From positions 62,001-126,000 of the forward strand of contig NZ_JABBND010000004.1 of NCBI RefSeq assembly GCF_012933465.1: a stretch of 64,000 bases of DNA, in the 5' to 3' direction. The DNA is from Actinomycetospora sp. TBRC 11914 (GTDB taxonomy: Bacteria; Actinomycetota; Actinomycetes; Mycobacteriales; Pseudonocardiaceae). The position numbers and the translations under genes are program-made. The notes under the pieces are model-generated. The model had not been told where the DNA came from, did no database searches, and saw only the letters and a program-made list of their open reading frames with translations. Shown here piece by piece: positions 53,056-61,832 of the stretch. Positions within the stretch are counted from its first letter, which is position 1. The number at the start of each line of letters is the position of its first letter.

Positions 53056-53913
53056 CTAGGGCTGGTCGAGGAACTGTTCGACCGTCTCGCCGAGCTCGTG
53101 CGGGCGTGTCAGCAGGCCGAGGTGCCCGCCGTCGTGCAGGTGCACCCTCCCGCGCGGCAGCAGCGAGGCCATGATGTGGGCATTGACCACCGGGATCACC
53201 GGGTCGCGCCGTCCCGCGAGCACCAGCGCGGGCGCCGTGATCAGGGGCAGCACGGGCAGGCTCGTCCAGGTCGTCAGCGCGAAGAGCTGGTGCAGGTAGG
53301 CGGTGGCCCGGACCGGCCTCACCCGGGAGAACAGGGCGTCGACGGCGTCCGGGTCCTCCCCGACGTAGATCTCCCGCCCGGCGTCGCGGCGGTAGGAGGG
53401 GTCGTTGTAGCGCCGCGGGGTGAGCATCCGGGCGAGCACCCCGAGCCGCGCGGGCACCATCATCACGCCGGTCCCGGTGCTGACCAGGACGAGCCGGCCG
53501 GTGCGGCGCGGGTACTGCAGGGCGAACTGCTGCGCGATCCCGCCGCCCCAGGACAGCCCGAGGACGTCGACGACGCGGTGCGGCGACGGGGTCAGGCCGT
53601 CGAGCTGGTCCAGCAGGTCGGCGAGCAGCGTCGACAGCGCCGCCATCGGCAGCGGGACCGTCGAGCCCTGCGAGCCGCCGATGCCGGGCACGTCGAAGCG
53701 GACGACCTCGCGGCGCGGGTCCAGGGCGGCCACGAGCGGCTCGAAGAGCTCGAGGCTCGCGCCGATGCCGTTCACGAGCACCAGGGGCCGCACCCCGGGA
53801 TCGGTGCCGGGGCGCACCCCGACCCGGATCCGTCGTCCGGCGACGGTGAGCGTGCGCTCCCAGCCGGCCTCGGCGGGCTCCCCACCGGGGACGCGGGCCA
53901 CGGCCGCGCTCAC
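53056..53913 (-). CDS. phaZ: Poly(3-hydroxyalkanoate) depolymerase-like alpha/beta-hydrolase
   Basis: 285 residues. Domain LVLVNGIGASLELFEPLVAAL (oxyanion), FDVPGIGGSQ, nucleophile LGLSWGGGIAQQFA, and the catalytic His in HDGGHLGLLTRP. The sequence matches intracellular PHA depolymerases, which mobilise stored polymer. The GTG start overlaps the XRE stop (GTGA 53910-53913). Phasin and PHA synthase nearby strongly support the assignment. Confidence 0.87.
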   Translation of the reverse strand: MSAAVARVPGGEPAEAGWERTLTVAGRRIRVGVRPGTDPGVRPLVLVNGIGASLELFEPLVAALDPRREVVRFDVPGIGGSQGSTVPLPMAALSTLLADLLDQLDGLTPSPHRVVDVLGLSWGGGIAQQFALQYPRRTGRLVLVSTGTGVMMVPARLGVLARMLTPRRYNDPSYRRDAGREIYVGEDPDAVDALFSRVRPVRATAYLHQLFALTTWTSLPVLPLITAPALVLAGRRDPVIPVVNAHIMASLLPRGRVHLHDGGHLGLLTRPHELGETVEQFLDQP

Positions 53914-54356
53914 CGGTCGTCCTCGTGGTCGCGGTCGGTGTAGCTGCGGTACACGGCGATCAACGCCTCCTTCTGCGCGTGGGAGAGCCGACGGTCCGCA
54001 CGGACGGCGCGTTCCACCGTGCGGTCGTCGTCGGGCTCCCCCCGCGATCGCGACCCGCCGGGCGGGCCGACCTGGTCCCGCACGAGACCCGCCTGTTCGA
54101 GGAGGGTCTCGGCGGAGAGGTCGAGCGCTTCGGCGATCGCCTGCAGCACGCGCACGGAGGGCACGTGCAGGCCACGCTCGACCTGGCTGAGGTACGGGTT
54201 GGAGATGTGCGAGAGCGCCGAGAGCTGTCGCAGGGACAGCCGGGCCAGCCGCCGTTGGTCACGGATGAACGACCCGAGCGCTCGCCGCTGGGCCGCCCAG
54301 ACGCCGGCCGGCCCCGAGGGCGGGGCCGCGTCGGCGACGGGCCCGGTCGCGCTCAG
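53910..54356 (-). CDS. XRE-family regulator with probable CTG start
   Basis: 148 residues if translation begins at CTG 54356, whose bases overlap the phasin TGA (CTGA). No ATG, GTG or TTG exists in frame before the helix-turn-helix; the nearest is a GTG at 54527, inside the phasin frame. HTH: DQRRLARLSLRQLSALSHIS, NPYLSQVERGLHVPSVRVLQ, AIAEALDLSAETLL. The C-terminus is charged and helical (SHAQKEALIAVYRSYTDRD). It is coupled to phasin above and PhaZ below, so it may regulate PHA storage genes. Confidence 0.8.
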   Translation of the reverse strand: MSATGPVADAAPPSGPAGVWAAQRRALGSFIRDQRRLARLSLRQLSALSHISNPYLSQVERGLHVPSVRVLQAIAEALDLSAETLLEQAGLVRDQVGPPGGSRSRGEPDDDRTVERAVRADRRLSHAQKEALIAVYRSYTDRDHEDDR

Positions 54357-54637
54357 CGCAGCCGCAGCGCGTCGAGCACCTGGTGGGCGACCGAGCGCTG
54401 CATCTCGAGGACCGCGATGCCGGTGTCCACCGCCCGGTCGACCGCGTCGCCCAGCGAGGCGGTGGTGGGCAGCGGGCCGGAGGCGCGGCGGGTGGCCTCG
54501 TCCGCGCCCGTGAGCGCGGCGCCCCACATCTCGGCCATGCCCGTGGCGACGTCGGTGACGGCCCGCTGACCCCGGGACACGAGGTCGACGAACGGGTCGG
54601 TGGCGGCGCGCGGGTGGCCGTTCGAGGTCGTCGTCAT
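54353..54637 (-). CDS. Phasin-like PHA granule protein
   Basis: 94 residues from ATG 54637 with GGAGGAG upstream. DPFVDLVSRGQRAVTDVATG, ATRRASGPLPTTASLGDAVD and LEMQRSVAHQVLDALRLR are amphipathic helices. Length and context (PHA synthase upstream, regulator and depolymerase downstream) suit an actinobacterial phasin that coats granules. Sequence similarity is low, as usual for phasins. Confidence 0.72.
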   Translation of the reverse strand: MTTTSNGHPRAATDPFVDLVSRGQRAVTDVATGMAEMWGAALTGADEATRRASGPLPTTASLGDAVDRAVDTGIAVLEMQRSVAHQVLDALRLR

Positions 54638-54760
54638 CGGCTCCTCCTCCAGCGACCGGGCGTGCGGCCCGGTGCGCGGTCGTGTCGACCGGGGTGCTCG
54701 ACCGGCCGATCGACCGCTCAGGATACCGAGCACGGGCCGTGCGGCCCACCCGGGAACCGG

Positions 54761-54970
54761 TCAGCGCCGCGGCAGCGAGGCGAGGATCTCCTCGCGCACC
54801 CGGGCGACCTGCGCCGTGCAGCCGTCGCAGCCGCACCGCGACTGGCGTCCGGCCAGGAGCAGGTCCAGGCGCAGGAAGGGGGTGTCGTACCCCGGTCCGA
54901 CGGCGTCGTCGACGAGGTGGCGCAGCGCGGCGGACGCCGAGCGCACAGGGCGGGCGGGGCGGGGATCCAT
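54761..54970 (-). CDS. Small Cys-containing protein, 69 aa
   Basis: MDPRPARPVRSASAALRHLV then CGCDGC (about 47-52) and a helical end. The CxCxxC arrangement may bind a metal, but no family was recognised. It lies between phaC and the phasin gene on the same strand. ATG 54970. Confidence 0.5.
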   Translation of the reverse strand: MDPRPARPVRSASAALRHLVDDAVGPGYDTPFLRLDLLLAGRQSRCGCDGCTAQVARVREEILASLPRR

Positions 54971-55124
54971 GGGCTCACCGATCAGGGGCGGCAGGCAACG
55001 ACCGAGACGACGTGCGTTGCGTTCCCCGCGACGACGTCGCGCTCTGCGCAACACGGTGCGGGAGCCCCCCGAGCCCCGTCAAGACGTGTCACGTCCCGGC
55101 ACCGCGAACGTCACGCTACCGCAA

Positions 55125-55140
55125 CGTGATCAGTGTCACG
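55125..55140. promoter_or_regulatory. Crp/GlxR-like operator
   Basis: CGTGATCAGTGTCACG resembles the TGTGA-N6-TCACA consensus at 8 of the 10 defined positions. It lies 10 bp past the phaC stop and about 155 bp upstream of the small CGCDGC gene, where it could control the phasin-XRE-phaZ transcript. Additional GTCACG motifs occur nearby (55088-55115). Confidence 0.4.
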
Positions 55141-55149
55141 CCGAGGGGG

Positions 55150-56946
55150 TCAGGCGTTCCCCCGCACGTAGTCGCCCGGGGCCTCGCCGAGGACCGGGTA
55201 CTCGTCGCTGCCCGTCGGCGGCGGCGTGCGCATGCCCCCGGCCCGCTCGCCGATCCACTCGGCCCACGACTCCCACCAGGAGCCCTTCACCTCGGTGGAG
55301 CGGGCGCGCCAGGCGTCCGGGCCCGGGGCGTCCGCCCCGGTGGCGCCGACGGTGCCCACCCAGTGCTTGGCCTTCGGGCTCGGCGGGTTGACCACCCCGG
55401 CGATGTGCCCGGCGGTGGAGAGCACGAACGTCACGTCGCCGCCGATCAGCTCGGTGGAGGTGAACGACGTCCGCCACGGGGCGATGTGGTCGTTCTCCGC
55501 GGCGACGATGAACGTGTCGGCGTGGATCGCCTTGAGCGAGATCGGCTCGCCCTCGAGCTCCAGGACGCCGCGGGCGAGCTCGTTCTCCAGGTAGAAGTGG
55601 CGCAGGTAGGAGGCGTGCATCGCCGCGGGCATGCGGGTCGAGTCCGCGTTCCACGCCAGGATGTCGAACGCCGGCGGGGCCTTGCCCTCCAGCCAGTTCG
55701 GCCCGATGTAGTTGAAGATCAGGTCGTTGGCGCGCAGCAGGTCGAAGGTGGTGGCCATCGACTCGGCCGGCAGGTAGCCGGTCTCCTGCATGGAGCGCTC
55801 GAGCCGCTCGACGATCTCCGGGCTGACGAACGACGACACCGGCCCGACCTCGGAGTAGTCGAGCATCGTGTTGAGCAGCGTGAGGCTGTTGATGCGGTCG
55901 TCGTCGCGGGCGGCGCACCGGGCCGTGAGCAGCGCCGCCATCAGGCCGCCGAGGCACAGCCCCATCAGGTTGACCTTGTCGGAGCCGGTGATCCGGCAGA
56001 CCACGTCGAGCGCCTCGGCGTCGCCGAAGTTCAGGTAGTCCTCGAACGACGTCGAGGCCATCGAGGAGTCCGGGTCGCGGTAGCTGATCATGAAGACGGT
56101 GTGGCCGTGCTGCACCGCCCACTCGACGAGGCTGCGCTCCGGCGCGAGGTCCATGACGTAGTACTTGTTGATCCACGGCGGGCTGCACAGCAGCGGGATC
56201 TCGTGGACCTCGTCGGTCTGGGCGTCGAACTGCACCAGCTCCATGAGCCGGTTGCGGTAGACGACCTTGCCGGGCGTGGCCGCGAGCTCCTTGCCGACCC
56301 GCAGGTTGCTCGCGTCGACCTGGCGGGGGCGCCCGTTGTTGGTGGCGACGTCGTCGAGGACGTTGCGCAGGCCCGCGACCACGCTCGCGCCGCCGGTCTC
56401 GAACGCCCGCTTGAGGGCGGCCGGGTTGGTCGGCAGCAGGTTCGACGGCGAGACGACGCTGCCGACGAGGCCCATGAGCATCCGGGCCCGTTCATCGGAG
56501 TCGGGCTCCAGGCCCGCGGCGCCGACCAGGTCGTCGAAGAAGGACACCAGGGCCAGGTACTCCTGGCGCAGCGCCCAGAACGCCGGGTTCTCGGTCCAGG
56601 TCGTGTCCTTGAAGCGGCCGTCCTTGGTGAGCGGCATCGGCGTCTCGCCGTCGGGGGCCTCCGTCGTGTCGCCGCCGGCGAGGCCGCGCAGGGCCCGTCC
56701 GGTCGCGGCGGCGCCGATCCGGGCCGACACCGCCGCGAAGGCGGACGCGGCGCGGCCCACCTCGCTCGGGTGCGTCGCCCAGCCCTGCGCGAGCTGCAGC
56801 ACCGTCCGCCCGAAGAGGGCCGGGTCGGTGCGGGCCAGCAGCGAGTCCGGCACGACCGTCTCGAGGGCCCGGGCCAGATCCGGCGTGCGCGGCGCGGGTG
56901 GGGCCGTGTTGCGGCGGTCCACGGTGCTGTCGGTGCTCGCGGCCAT
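55150..56946 (-). CDS. phaC: Class I poly(R)-hydroxyalkanoate synthase
   Basis: 598 residues from ATG 56946. The lipase-like box GLCLGG (Cys about 331) replaces the Ser with the synthase Cys; PPWINKYYVMDLAPERSLVEW, AENDHIAPW (Asp) and STAGHIAGVVNPP (His) complete the triad. The length fits class I enzymes that polymerise 3-hydroxyacyl-CoA. It heads the PHA locus; the regulator, phasin and depolymerase follow on the same strand. Confidence 0.95.
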   Translation of the reverse strand: MAASTDSTVDRRNTAPPAPRTPDLARALETVVPDSLLARTDPALFGRTVLQLAQGWATHPSEVGRAASAFAAVSARIGAAATGRALRGLAGGDTTEAPDGETPMPLTKDGRFKDTTWTENPAFWALRQEYLALVSFFDDLVGAAGLEPDSDERARMLMGLVGSVVSPSNLLPTNPAALKRAFETGGASVVAGLRNVLDDVATNNGRPRQVDASNLRVGKELAATPGKVVYRNRLMELVQFDAQTDEVHEIPLLCSPPWINKYYVMDLAPERSLVEWAVQHGHTVFMISYRDPDSSMASTSFEDYLNFGDAEALDVVCRITGSDKVNLMGLCLGGLMAALLTARCAARDDDRINSLTLLNTMLDYSEVGPVSSFVSPEIVERLERSMQETGYLPAESMATTFDLLRANDLIFNYIGPNWLEGKAPPAFDILAWNADSTRMPAAMHASYLRHFYLENELARGVLELEGEPISLKAIHADTFIVAAENDHIAPWRTSFTSTELIGGDVTFVLSTAGHIAGVVNPPSPKAKHWVGTVGATGADAPGPDAWRARSTEVKGSWWESWAEWIGERAGGMRTPPPTGSDEYPVLGEAPGDYVRGNA

Positions 56947-57079
56947 CGTGCGCTCCCGTCGGGCAGGTTCCCCAACGCTCCGGGACCCTCGTCGGGTCCC
57001 GGAGCGCGTCGTCCGGACCAGTGTGTGCCCCGTCACCACGTGGTGGAAACGGCCGGGAGAAGGGTCTCTGAGAAGGCGA

Positions 57080-57943
57080 TCAGCCGAGCGGGCCGCGCTT
57101 GCGGGCGACGATCCCCTCGTAGACCAACGGGCTCGCGTCGGTGGCGAGACGGTGGCGGAAGCGCTCCCGGCGCACGACCTCGAGCGCCCCCGACGCCATG
57201 CCCTCGGAGATCATCGTCGCGAAGCCGGTGGTGTCCTCGGCCGCGAGGAACGCGTCCTTGATCGTCAGGACGACCCAGCCGTCCTGCGCGATGTGGTCGT
57301 AGGCCGTGCGGAAGGCGGCCGGCGGGATGTCGCCGAAGCCCAGCGCGGCCACCACCGTGAGGGCGTTCAGCCGGTGGTCGTCCAGCCGGCGCGCCTGCTG
57401 GGGGTCGAGCGCGGTGAGGTCCTCGACGAGGTAGTCCGCGTACAGGCCCGGGCGGTCACGCTCCGCGGCGGCGCGGGCCTCCGGGAGGATGTCCACCCCC
57501 ACCGCGTGGGCGACCCCGACGTGGGCGAGCTCCTCGGCCATGATCCCGTTGCCCGCGCCGAGGTCGAGCGCGCGGATGTCCGCGGCGTCCTCGCGGGCGT
57601 CGGCCAGGGCGTCGGCCAGCAGGCCCGCCATGAACCGCGGCGAGTCGCAGCCGAGGACGTCGTAGAAGATCTTCTCGTAGAGCCCCGGCACCTCGAAGAT
57701 GTGGTGGTAGTCGTGGAAGCGGTACTCCCGCCAGGAGCCGTCGGGCTGCGCCACCACGCACCACTCGTCGTCCTGGTCGAACTTGCTGCTCGGCTCGGGC
57801 AGCGCGACGCGCAGCGCGCGGCGGGCCTCGCCGAGGGCGGCCGGGCCCTCGTAGACCCCGCGGCCCAGCCGGTGCTCCCCGTCGGTGGGTCCCGGACCGG
57901 GTGTCGCGACCGCTGCTCCGTGTCCGTTGACCGTCTGCGTCAT
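57080..57943 (-). CDS. Class I SAM-dependent methyltransferase
   Basis: 287 residues. Motif I is IRALDLGAGNGIMAEELAHVG, II GVDILPEARAAAERD, III LNALTVVAALGFGDIPPAAFR. The N-terminal YRFHDYHHIFEVPGLYEKIF and the C-terminal RFRHRLATD belong to a family also found near PHA or storage genes in actinobacteria, but the substrate is unknown. It lies 133 bp upstream of phaC and could be in the same transcript. The gap to 58153 holds no gene. Confidence 0.82.
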   Translation of the reverse strand: MTQTVNGHGAAVATPGPGPTDGEHRLGRGVYEGPAALGEARRALRVALPEPSSKFDQDDEWCVVAQPDGSWREYRFHDYHHIFEVPGLYEKIFYDVLGCDSPRFMAGLLADALADAREDAADIRALDLGAGNGIMAEELAHVGVAHAVGVDILPEARAAAERDRPGLYADYLVEDLTALDPQQARRLDDHRLNALTVVAALGFGDIPPAAFRTAYDHIAQDGWVVLTIKDAFLAAEDTTGFATMISEGMASGALEVVRRERFRHRLATDASPLVYEGIVARKRGPLG

Positions 57944-58152
57944 GCGACCACCCCTTCGGTCGCGCCCAGGGCGCGACCAGCACGCGGACAGGCGACATGG
58001 CCGATCCGCAGGATCAGGACGATTGATCGTCGCGAGGGTCGGCGCGAGGGGTCAAGCGAGGTGGGCCGCAGAGCGAAAGCATCACAAAGCCTTGAAACAA
58101 CGCCGGGCGGTCGGCATGCGGTCACCCTCGGTGACCACGCGACCGGGCGTGC

Positions 58153-58806
58153 TCAGCGCCAGCGGTCCTGCGAGCCCCGCGGGTCGTAACGCTGCGTGCG
58201 CTGGTCGTAGTACTGGCCCGGCGGCGGGTACTGGCCCTGCGGCGGGTACTGCGACTCGCGGTTGCCGTAACCGGCGTCGTACCGGCCGTCGTACGGCTGC
58301 TGCCCCTCGTACTGCTGCTGGCCCTCGTACTGCCGGCCTCCCCAGCCGCCGCGCGTGGCCGGCCGGACCGACGTGGCCGAGACCCCCGAGAGCATCGAGA
58401 CGATCGCGATCCCGATCGCCGCGTAGAGGATGCCGGTGGCGATGTGGGCCGAGATCGTCCCGTCGGCCAGGAACACCTGCAGGATCAGCACGACGATCAC
58501 CAGCACCGCGATCGCCGAGAAGAACGACGCCGGGCGGGGCGTGGTGAGCAGCAGCAGGTGCAGCAGCGCGGTGCTCGCCAGCGCCGCGATGCCGGCCGCG
58601 ATCGGGATGACCGTCGAGGCGTTGTCGACCAGCGCCCCGCTGCGCCCGGCGGTCTGGATGCCGACCTCGAAGATGCTGTTGATGATGAGGACACCGACGA
58701 ACGCGATACCGGCCGCGACCAGCGCAGTCGCGACGCCGCCCGCCCACAGCCGTTTCGCGACGACCTCGACGTCGCCGTCGTCCCAGGAACGCTGCGGGTA
58801 GCTCAC
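58153..58806 (-). CDS. DUF6069-like membrane protein with QYEGQQ-rich tail
   Basis: 217 residues. Four helices (GVATALVAAGIAFVGVLIIN, STVIPIAAGIAALASTALLH, FSAIAVLVIVVLILQVFL, ILYAAIGIAIVSMLSG) match the DUF6069 layout. The tail repeats short Gln/Tyr/Gly/Pro-rich units (QYEGQQ, QYPPQGQYPPPGQYY). Function unknown. Confidence 0.77.
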   Translation of the reverse strand: MSYPQRSWDDGDVEVVAKRLWAGGVATALVAAGIAFVGVLIINSIFEVGIQTAGRSGALVDNASTVIPIAAGIAALASTALLHLLLLTTPRPASFFSAIAVLVIVVLILQVFLADGTISAHIATGILYAAIGIAIVSMLSGVSATSVRPATRGGWGGRQYEGQQQYEGQQPYDGRYDAGYGNRESQYPPQGQYPPPGQYYDQRTQRYDPRGSQDRWR

Positions 58807-58953
58807 GACCGATCCCCTCGCCGGTTGACGGGTTCGTTCTACCAGTCCCGGGTCACGCCACGGTCGAACGACCGTCCCGCCGCGCCACGACGACGGTCCG
58901 GGGGTGGCCCCGGCCGTCGTCGGGTGGCGGTCACGCGGAGCGTCGGGCCGCGG

Positions 58954-59994
58954 TCAGGCGGCCGAGCGCTCCTCGGTGGGACGACGCCGCAGCCGCGCGT
59001 GCTCGATGGCCGGCGGGGCGTAGGAGACGTCGCCGGGGTCGACGTCGGTGCCCGGCGGGACGATCTCGTCGATGCGGTCGAGGACCTCGTCGTCGAGCGT
59101 CCGCTCCGCGCCCGCGAGCAGGTCGTCGAGGTGCTCCATGGTGCGTGGGCCGATGATCGCCGACGTCACGCCCGGGTGGGCCACCGCGAACGCCATGGCC
59201 AGGTGGGTCAGCGAGACCCCGGCCTTCTCGGCGAGCGGGAGGAGCTGCTCGACGACGTCGAGCTTGCGCTCGTGGGTCAGGCGCCCGGGCGCGAAGGACA
59301 TGCGCGGGCTGTCGGTCTGCTGGCCCTTGCGGTAACGCCCCGTGAGCAGCCCCATCGCCAGCGGGCTCCACACCAGCGCGCCCATCCCGTAGCGCTCGCA
59401 GACCGGCAGGACCTCGCGCTCGATGCCCCGGTTGACGATCGAGTACGGCGGCTGCTCGGTGCGGAACCGCTCGAGGTTCCGGCGCTCGGACACCCACTGG
59501 GCCTCGACGATCTCCGAGGCCGGGAACGTCGACGAGCCGATCGCCCGGACCTTGCCGCTGCGGATCAGGTCGGTGAGCGCCGAGAGCGTCTCCTCGACGT
59601 CGGTGTCCGGCGAGGGACGGTGGATCTGGTAGAGGTCGACGTGGTCTACCTGCAGGCGCCGCAGCGAGTTCTCGACCTCGGTGACGATCCAGCGCCGCGA
59701 GTTGCCGGCCCGGTTCGGGTCGTCGCCCATGCCGCCGTGCACCTTGGTGGCCAGCACGACGTCCTCGCGGCGCTCGGCCGGGAGCTGCTGCAGTGCCTTG
59801 CCGACGATCTCCTCGGACTCGCCGCGGGAGTACACGTCCGCGGTGTCCACGAAGTTGATCCCCGAGTCCAGGGCCTTGTGGATGATCCTGATCGAGTCGT
59901 CGTGGTCGGGGTTGCCCATGGCGCCGAACATCATCGCGCCCAGGCAGTAGGGGCTGACCGTGATGCCGGTCCGGCCCAGTGTCCGCATCTTCAT
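58954..59994 (-). CDS. Aldo/keto reductase in the TPP-riboswitch operon
   Basis: 346 residues from ATG 59994, which overlaps the transporter stop (ATGA). Catalytic residues: DTADVYSRGE (Asp, Tyr), VLATKVHG (Lys) and VDLYQIHRP (His), plus the NADPH loop near the end (AIIGPRT). Similar to YajO-type reductases. Its position suggests it reduces or oxidises an aldehyde related to thiamine precursors, for example a pyrimidine alcohol/aldehyde, but this is inference. Confidence 0.9.
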   Translation of the reverse strand: MKMRTLGRTGITVSPYCLGAMMFGAMGNPDHDDSIRIIHKALDSGINFVDTADVYSRGESEEIVGKALQQLPAERREDVVLATKVHGGMGDDPNRAGNSRRWIVTEVENSLRRLQVDHVDLYQIHRPSPDTDVEETLSALTDLIRSGKVRAIGSSTFPASEIVEAQWVSERRNLERFRTEQPPYSIVNRGIEREVLPVCERYGMGALVWSPLAMGLLTGRYRKGQQTDSPRMSFAPGRLTHERKLDVVEQLLPLAEKAGVSLTHLAMAFAVAHPGVTSAIIGPRTMEHLDDLLAGAERTLDDEVLDRIDEIVPPGTDVDPGDVSYAPPAIEHARLRRRPTEERSAA

Positions 59995-61430
59995 CGCGAG
60001 GGAGTGCTCCTTCGGGGCTGGTCTGCTGACCCCGGCTGAGTAGCCGTCCCGGACGAGGTCGAAGCACCGCGACGCTCGAGCAGCGTCAGGAGCGCCGCCG
60101 CGACCCCCGCCACGACGAAGGACAGCAGCGAGGCCGAGAGCCACGTCGGCGGGACGAACCCGAGCGCGGCGCGCAGCGCCGACCACGCGTCCGACCAGCC
60201 GGGCGCGCCGCCGGGGTTGACCAGCTGGTAGGCGACGAGGCCCACGAGCCACGCCACGACCATCAGCGGGCGCGACGGCGCCCAGCGCGAGAGGTCGGCG
60301 CGGCCGCGTCCGTCCCCCGTCGCTCCGCGCGCCCAGGTGCGGTTGACGAGCGCGTCGCCGACCCCGACCCCGAGCAGCGGGACGAACACCGAGCCGATGA
60401 CGGCGAGGAAGCTCGAGTAGTCGTCGATCGTCACGCCGAGCGCGAGCACCGTCACGAGGGTCCCGACGACGAGGCAGAGCACCCGGCGGTCCGCGCGCGG
60501 CCAGAGGTTCTGCGCGGAGACCGCGGTGGAGTAGACGTTGGCGAAGGACTGGTCGGTCTCCCGCAGCGTGAGGACCAGGAGCGCCGCGAGCCCGAGCGGC
60601 GCGGCGAGCATGGGCGCGAAGACCGCGTCGCCGTTGCCGGCGACCAGCGACAGCGCGGCGAGGCCGACGACGAAGCAGAGGATCTGGGTGATCGCGTAGC
60701 CCACGGTGGCCGCGGTGAACGCGGTCGCGACCCGGCGGGAGTGCCGCGAGTAGTCCGACGCCACCGGGATCCAGGAGACGGCGACCGCGATCGCCGCGTC
60801 CGTCCCGGCCCAGAACCCGGACCAGGACCCGCTCTGCCCGAGGTCGGCCGCCGCCGGCCGGGAGAACAGCCACCAGGCGAGGTAGGCCACCGCGATCGCG
60901 ACCAGGATCGTCACCACCCGGCGCAGCAGCCGCAGCATGCCGAGCGGGCGCAGCGTCAGCGCCGTCGTCACCACCCCCGCGCCGAGCACCCACGCCCACG
61001 TCGGGCCACCGAGCGCCAGCACGCCCGCCTGCGCGATGACGACGAGCTCGAAGGTGCCCCACCCGACGAGCTGGACGACGTTGAGCACCGACGGGATCCA
61101 CGACAGCACCCCGCCGAAGAGCCCGCGCAGCACCACCATCGCCGGCGCGCCCGTCCGCGCCCCGGGGATCGCGGACAGCCCGACCATCGCGCTGCCGATG
61201 AGCGTCCCGACGACGGTCGCGACGAGCGCGGCGGGGATCGTGAGCGGCGCGGAGCCGGCGGGCTCGAGGACCGCCAGGACCCCGGCGAAGCCGAGGAGGC
61301 TCACCCCGAGGTTCGCCCAGAAGGCGCCCTGGTCGAGCAGCCCCAACGAGCGGGGCACCGGCCCGTCGAGGGTGGGGGCGACCTCGTCGGGCCCCTGCTG
61401 CGTCGGCGCGGACGATGCGGACACGGCCAT
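59991..61430 (-). CDS. NCS1-family transporter (CytX-like), thiamine-regulated
   Basis: 479 residues with 12 helices. GAFWANLGVSLLGFAGVLAV, SWIPVASDYSRHSRR (the family SDYSR motif) and RETDQSFANVYSTAVSAQN characterise NCS1 permeases of the hydroxymethylpyrimidine/CytX group. A TPP riboswitch lies directly upstream, so it probably imports a thiamine pyrimidine precursor. The ATG 61430 is only some 15 nt after the riboswitch core. AKR gene follows with overlap. Confidence 0.9.
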   Translation of the reverse strand: MAVSASSAPTQQGPDEVAPTLDGPVPRSLGLLDQGAFWANLGVSLLGFAGVLAVLEPAGSAPLTIPAALVATVVGTLIGSAMVGLSAIPGARTGAPAMVVLRGLFGGVLSWIPSVLNVVQLVGWGTFELVVIAQAGVLALGGPTWAWVLGAGVVTTALTLRPLGMLRLLRRVVTILVAIAVAYLAWWLFSRPAAADLGQSGSWSGFWAGTDAAIAVAVSWIPVASDYSRHSRRVATAFTAATVGYAITQILCFVVGLAALSLVAGNGDAVFAPMLAAPLGLAALLVLTLRETDQSFANVYSTAVSAQNLWPRADRRVLCLVVGTLVTVLALGVTIDDYSSFLAVIGSVFVPLLGVGVGDALVNRTWARGATGDGRGRADLSRWAPSRPLMVVAWLVGLVAYQLVNPGGAPGWSDAWSALRAALGFVPPTWLSASLLSFVVAGVAAALLTLLERRGASTSSGTATQPGSADQPRRSTPSR

Positions 61431-61440
61431 GCGAACACCT

Positions 61441-61552
61441 CGCTGCTTCCCTGCGCCGGCATGACCCGGATCAGGTTCGGACGGTCGGGACCACCGCCGG
61501 CGGCTCGGCCGGCCAGGTCCCCTCTCAGCCCGTCTCCCGGACTCCCGTGGAA
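61441..61552 (-). ncRNA. TPP (thiamine pyrophosphate) riboswitch
   Basis: On the minus strand CTGAGAGGGGACC (61528-61516) and GAACCTGATCCGGGTCATG (61478-61460) are the two TPP-sensing loops, followed by GCCGGCGCAGGGAAGC. The P1 partner lies near 61540-61552. A GAGG ribosome site sits between the aptamer and the ATG, so binding TPP probably blocks translation. Confidence 0.95.
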
Positions 61553-61633
61553 CGCACTCGCGCCCCGGCGCCGACGGTAGGACGTCGGGCGCCGGGGCGC
61601 GAGGGGGTGTGACGCGTGCGGTGGCTCAGCCGG

Positions 61634-61816
61634 TCAGCACGCGCCGGCCGCCTTGCTGAGGATCACCGCCACCGTCATGAACGCCGCCATGGCGAGCGTC
61701 AGCAGGACCAGGGCCCGGACCGAGACGGTTGGCGTCTCCCGGGTCGGGGTGGGGGCCTCCACCCGGGGACGCGATCCGTAGTCCTCGACCCGGAGGTCGA
61801 GCAGGCCTGTCGTCAT
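61634..61816 (-). CDS. Small tail-anchored membrane protein, 60 aa
   Basis: From ATG 61816 the protein has a soluble part with Pro/Thr/Glu (LRVEDYGSRPRVEAPTPTRE), then one helix (VSVRALVLLTLAMAAFMTVAVIL) and a terminal Cys. It begins 16 bp after the DUF1996 gene and may be co-transcribed. Function unknown. Confidence 0.6.
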   Translation of the reverse strand: MTTGLLDLRVEDYGSRPRVEAPTPTRETPTVSVRALVLLTLAMAAFMTVAVILSKAAGAC

Positions 61817-61832
61817 CGCCGTGTCCTCCCCG

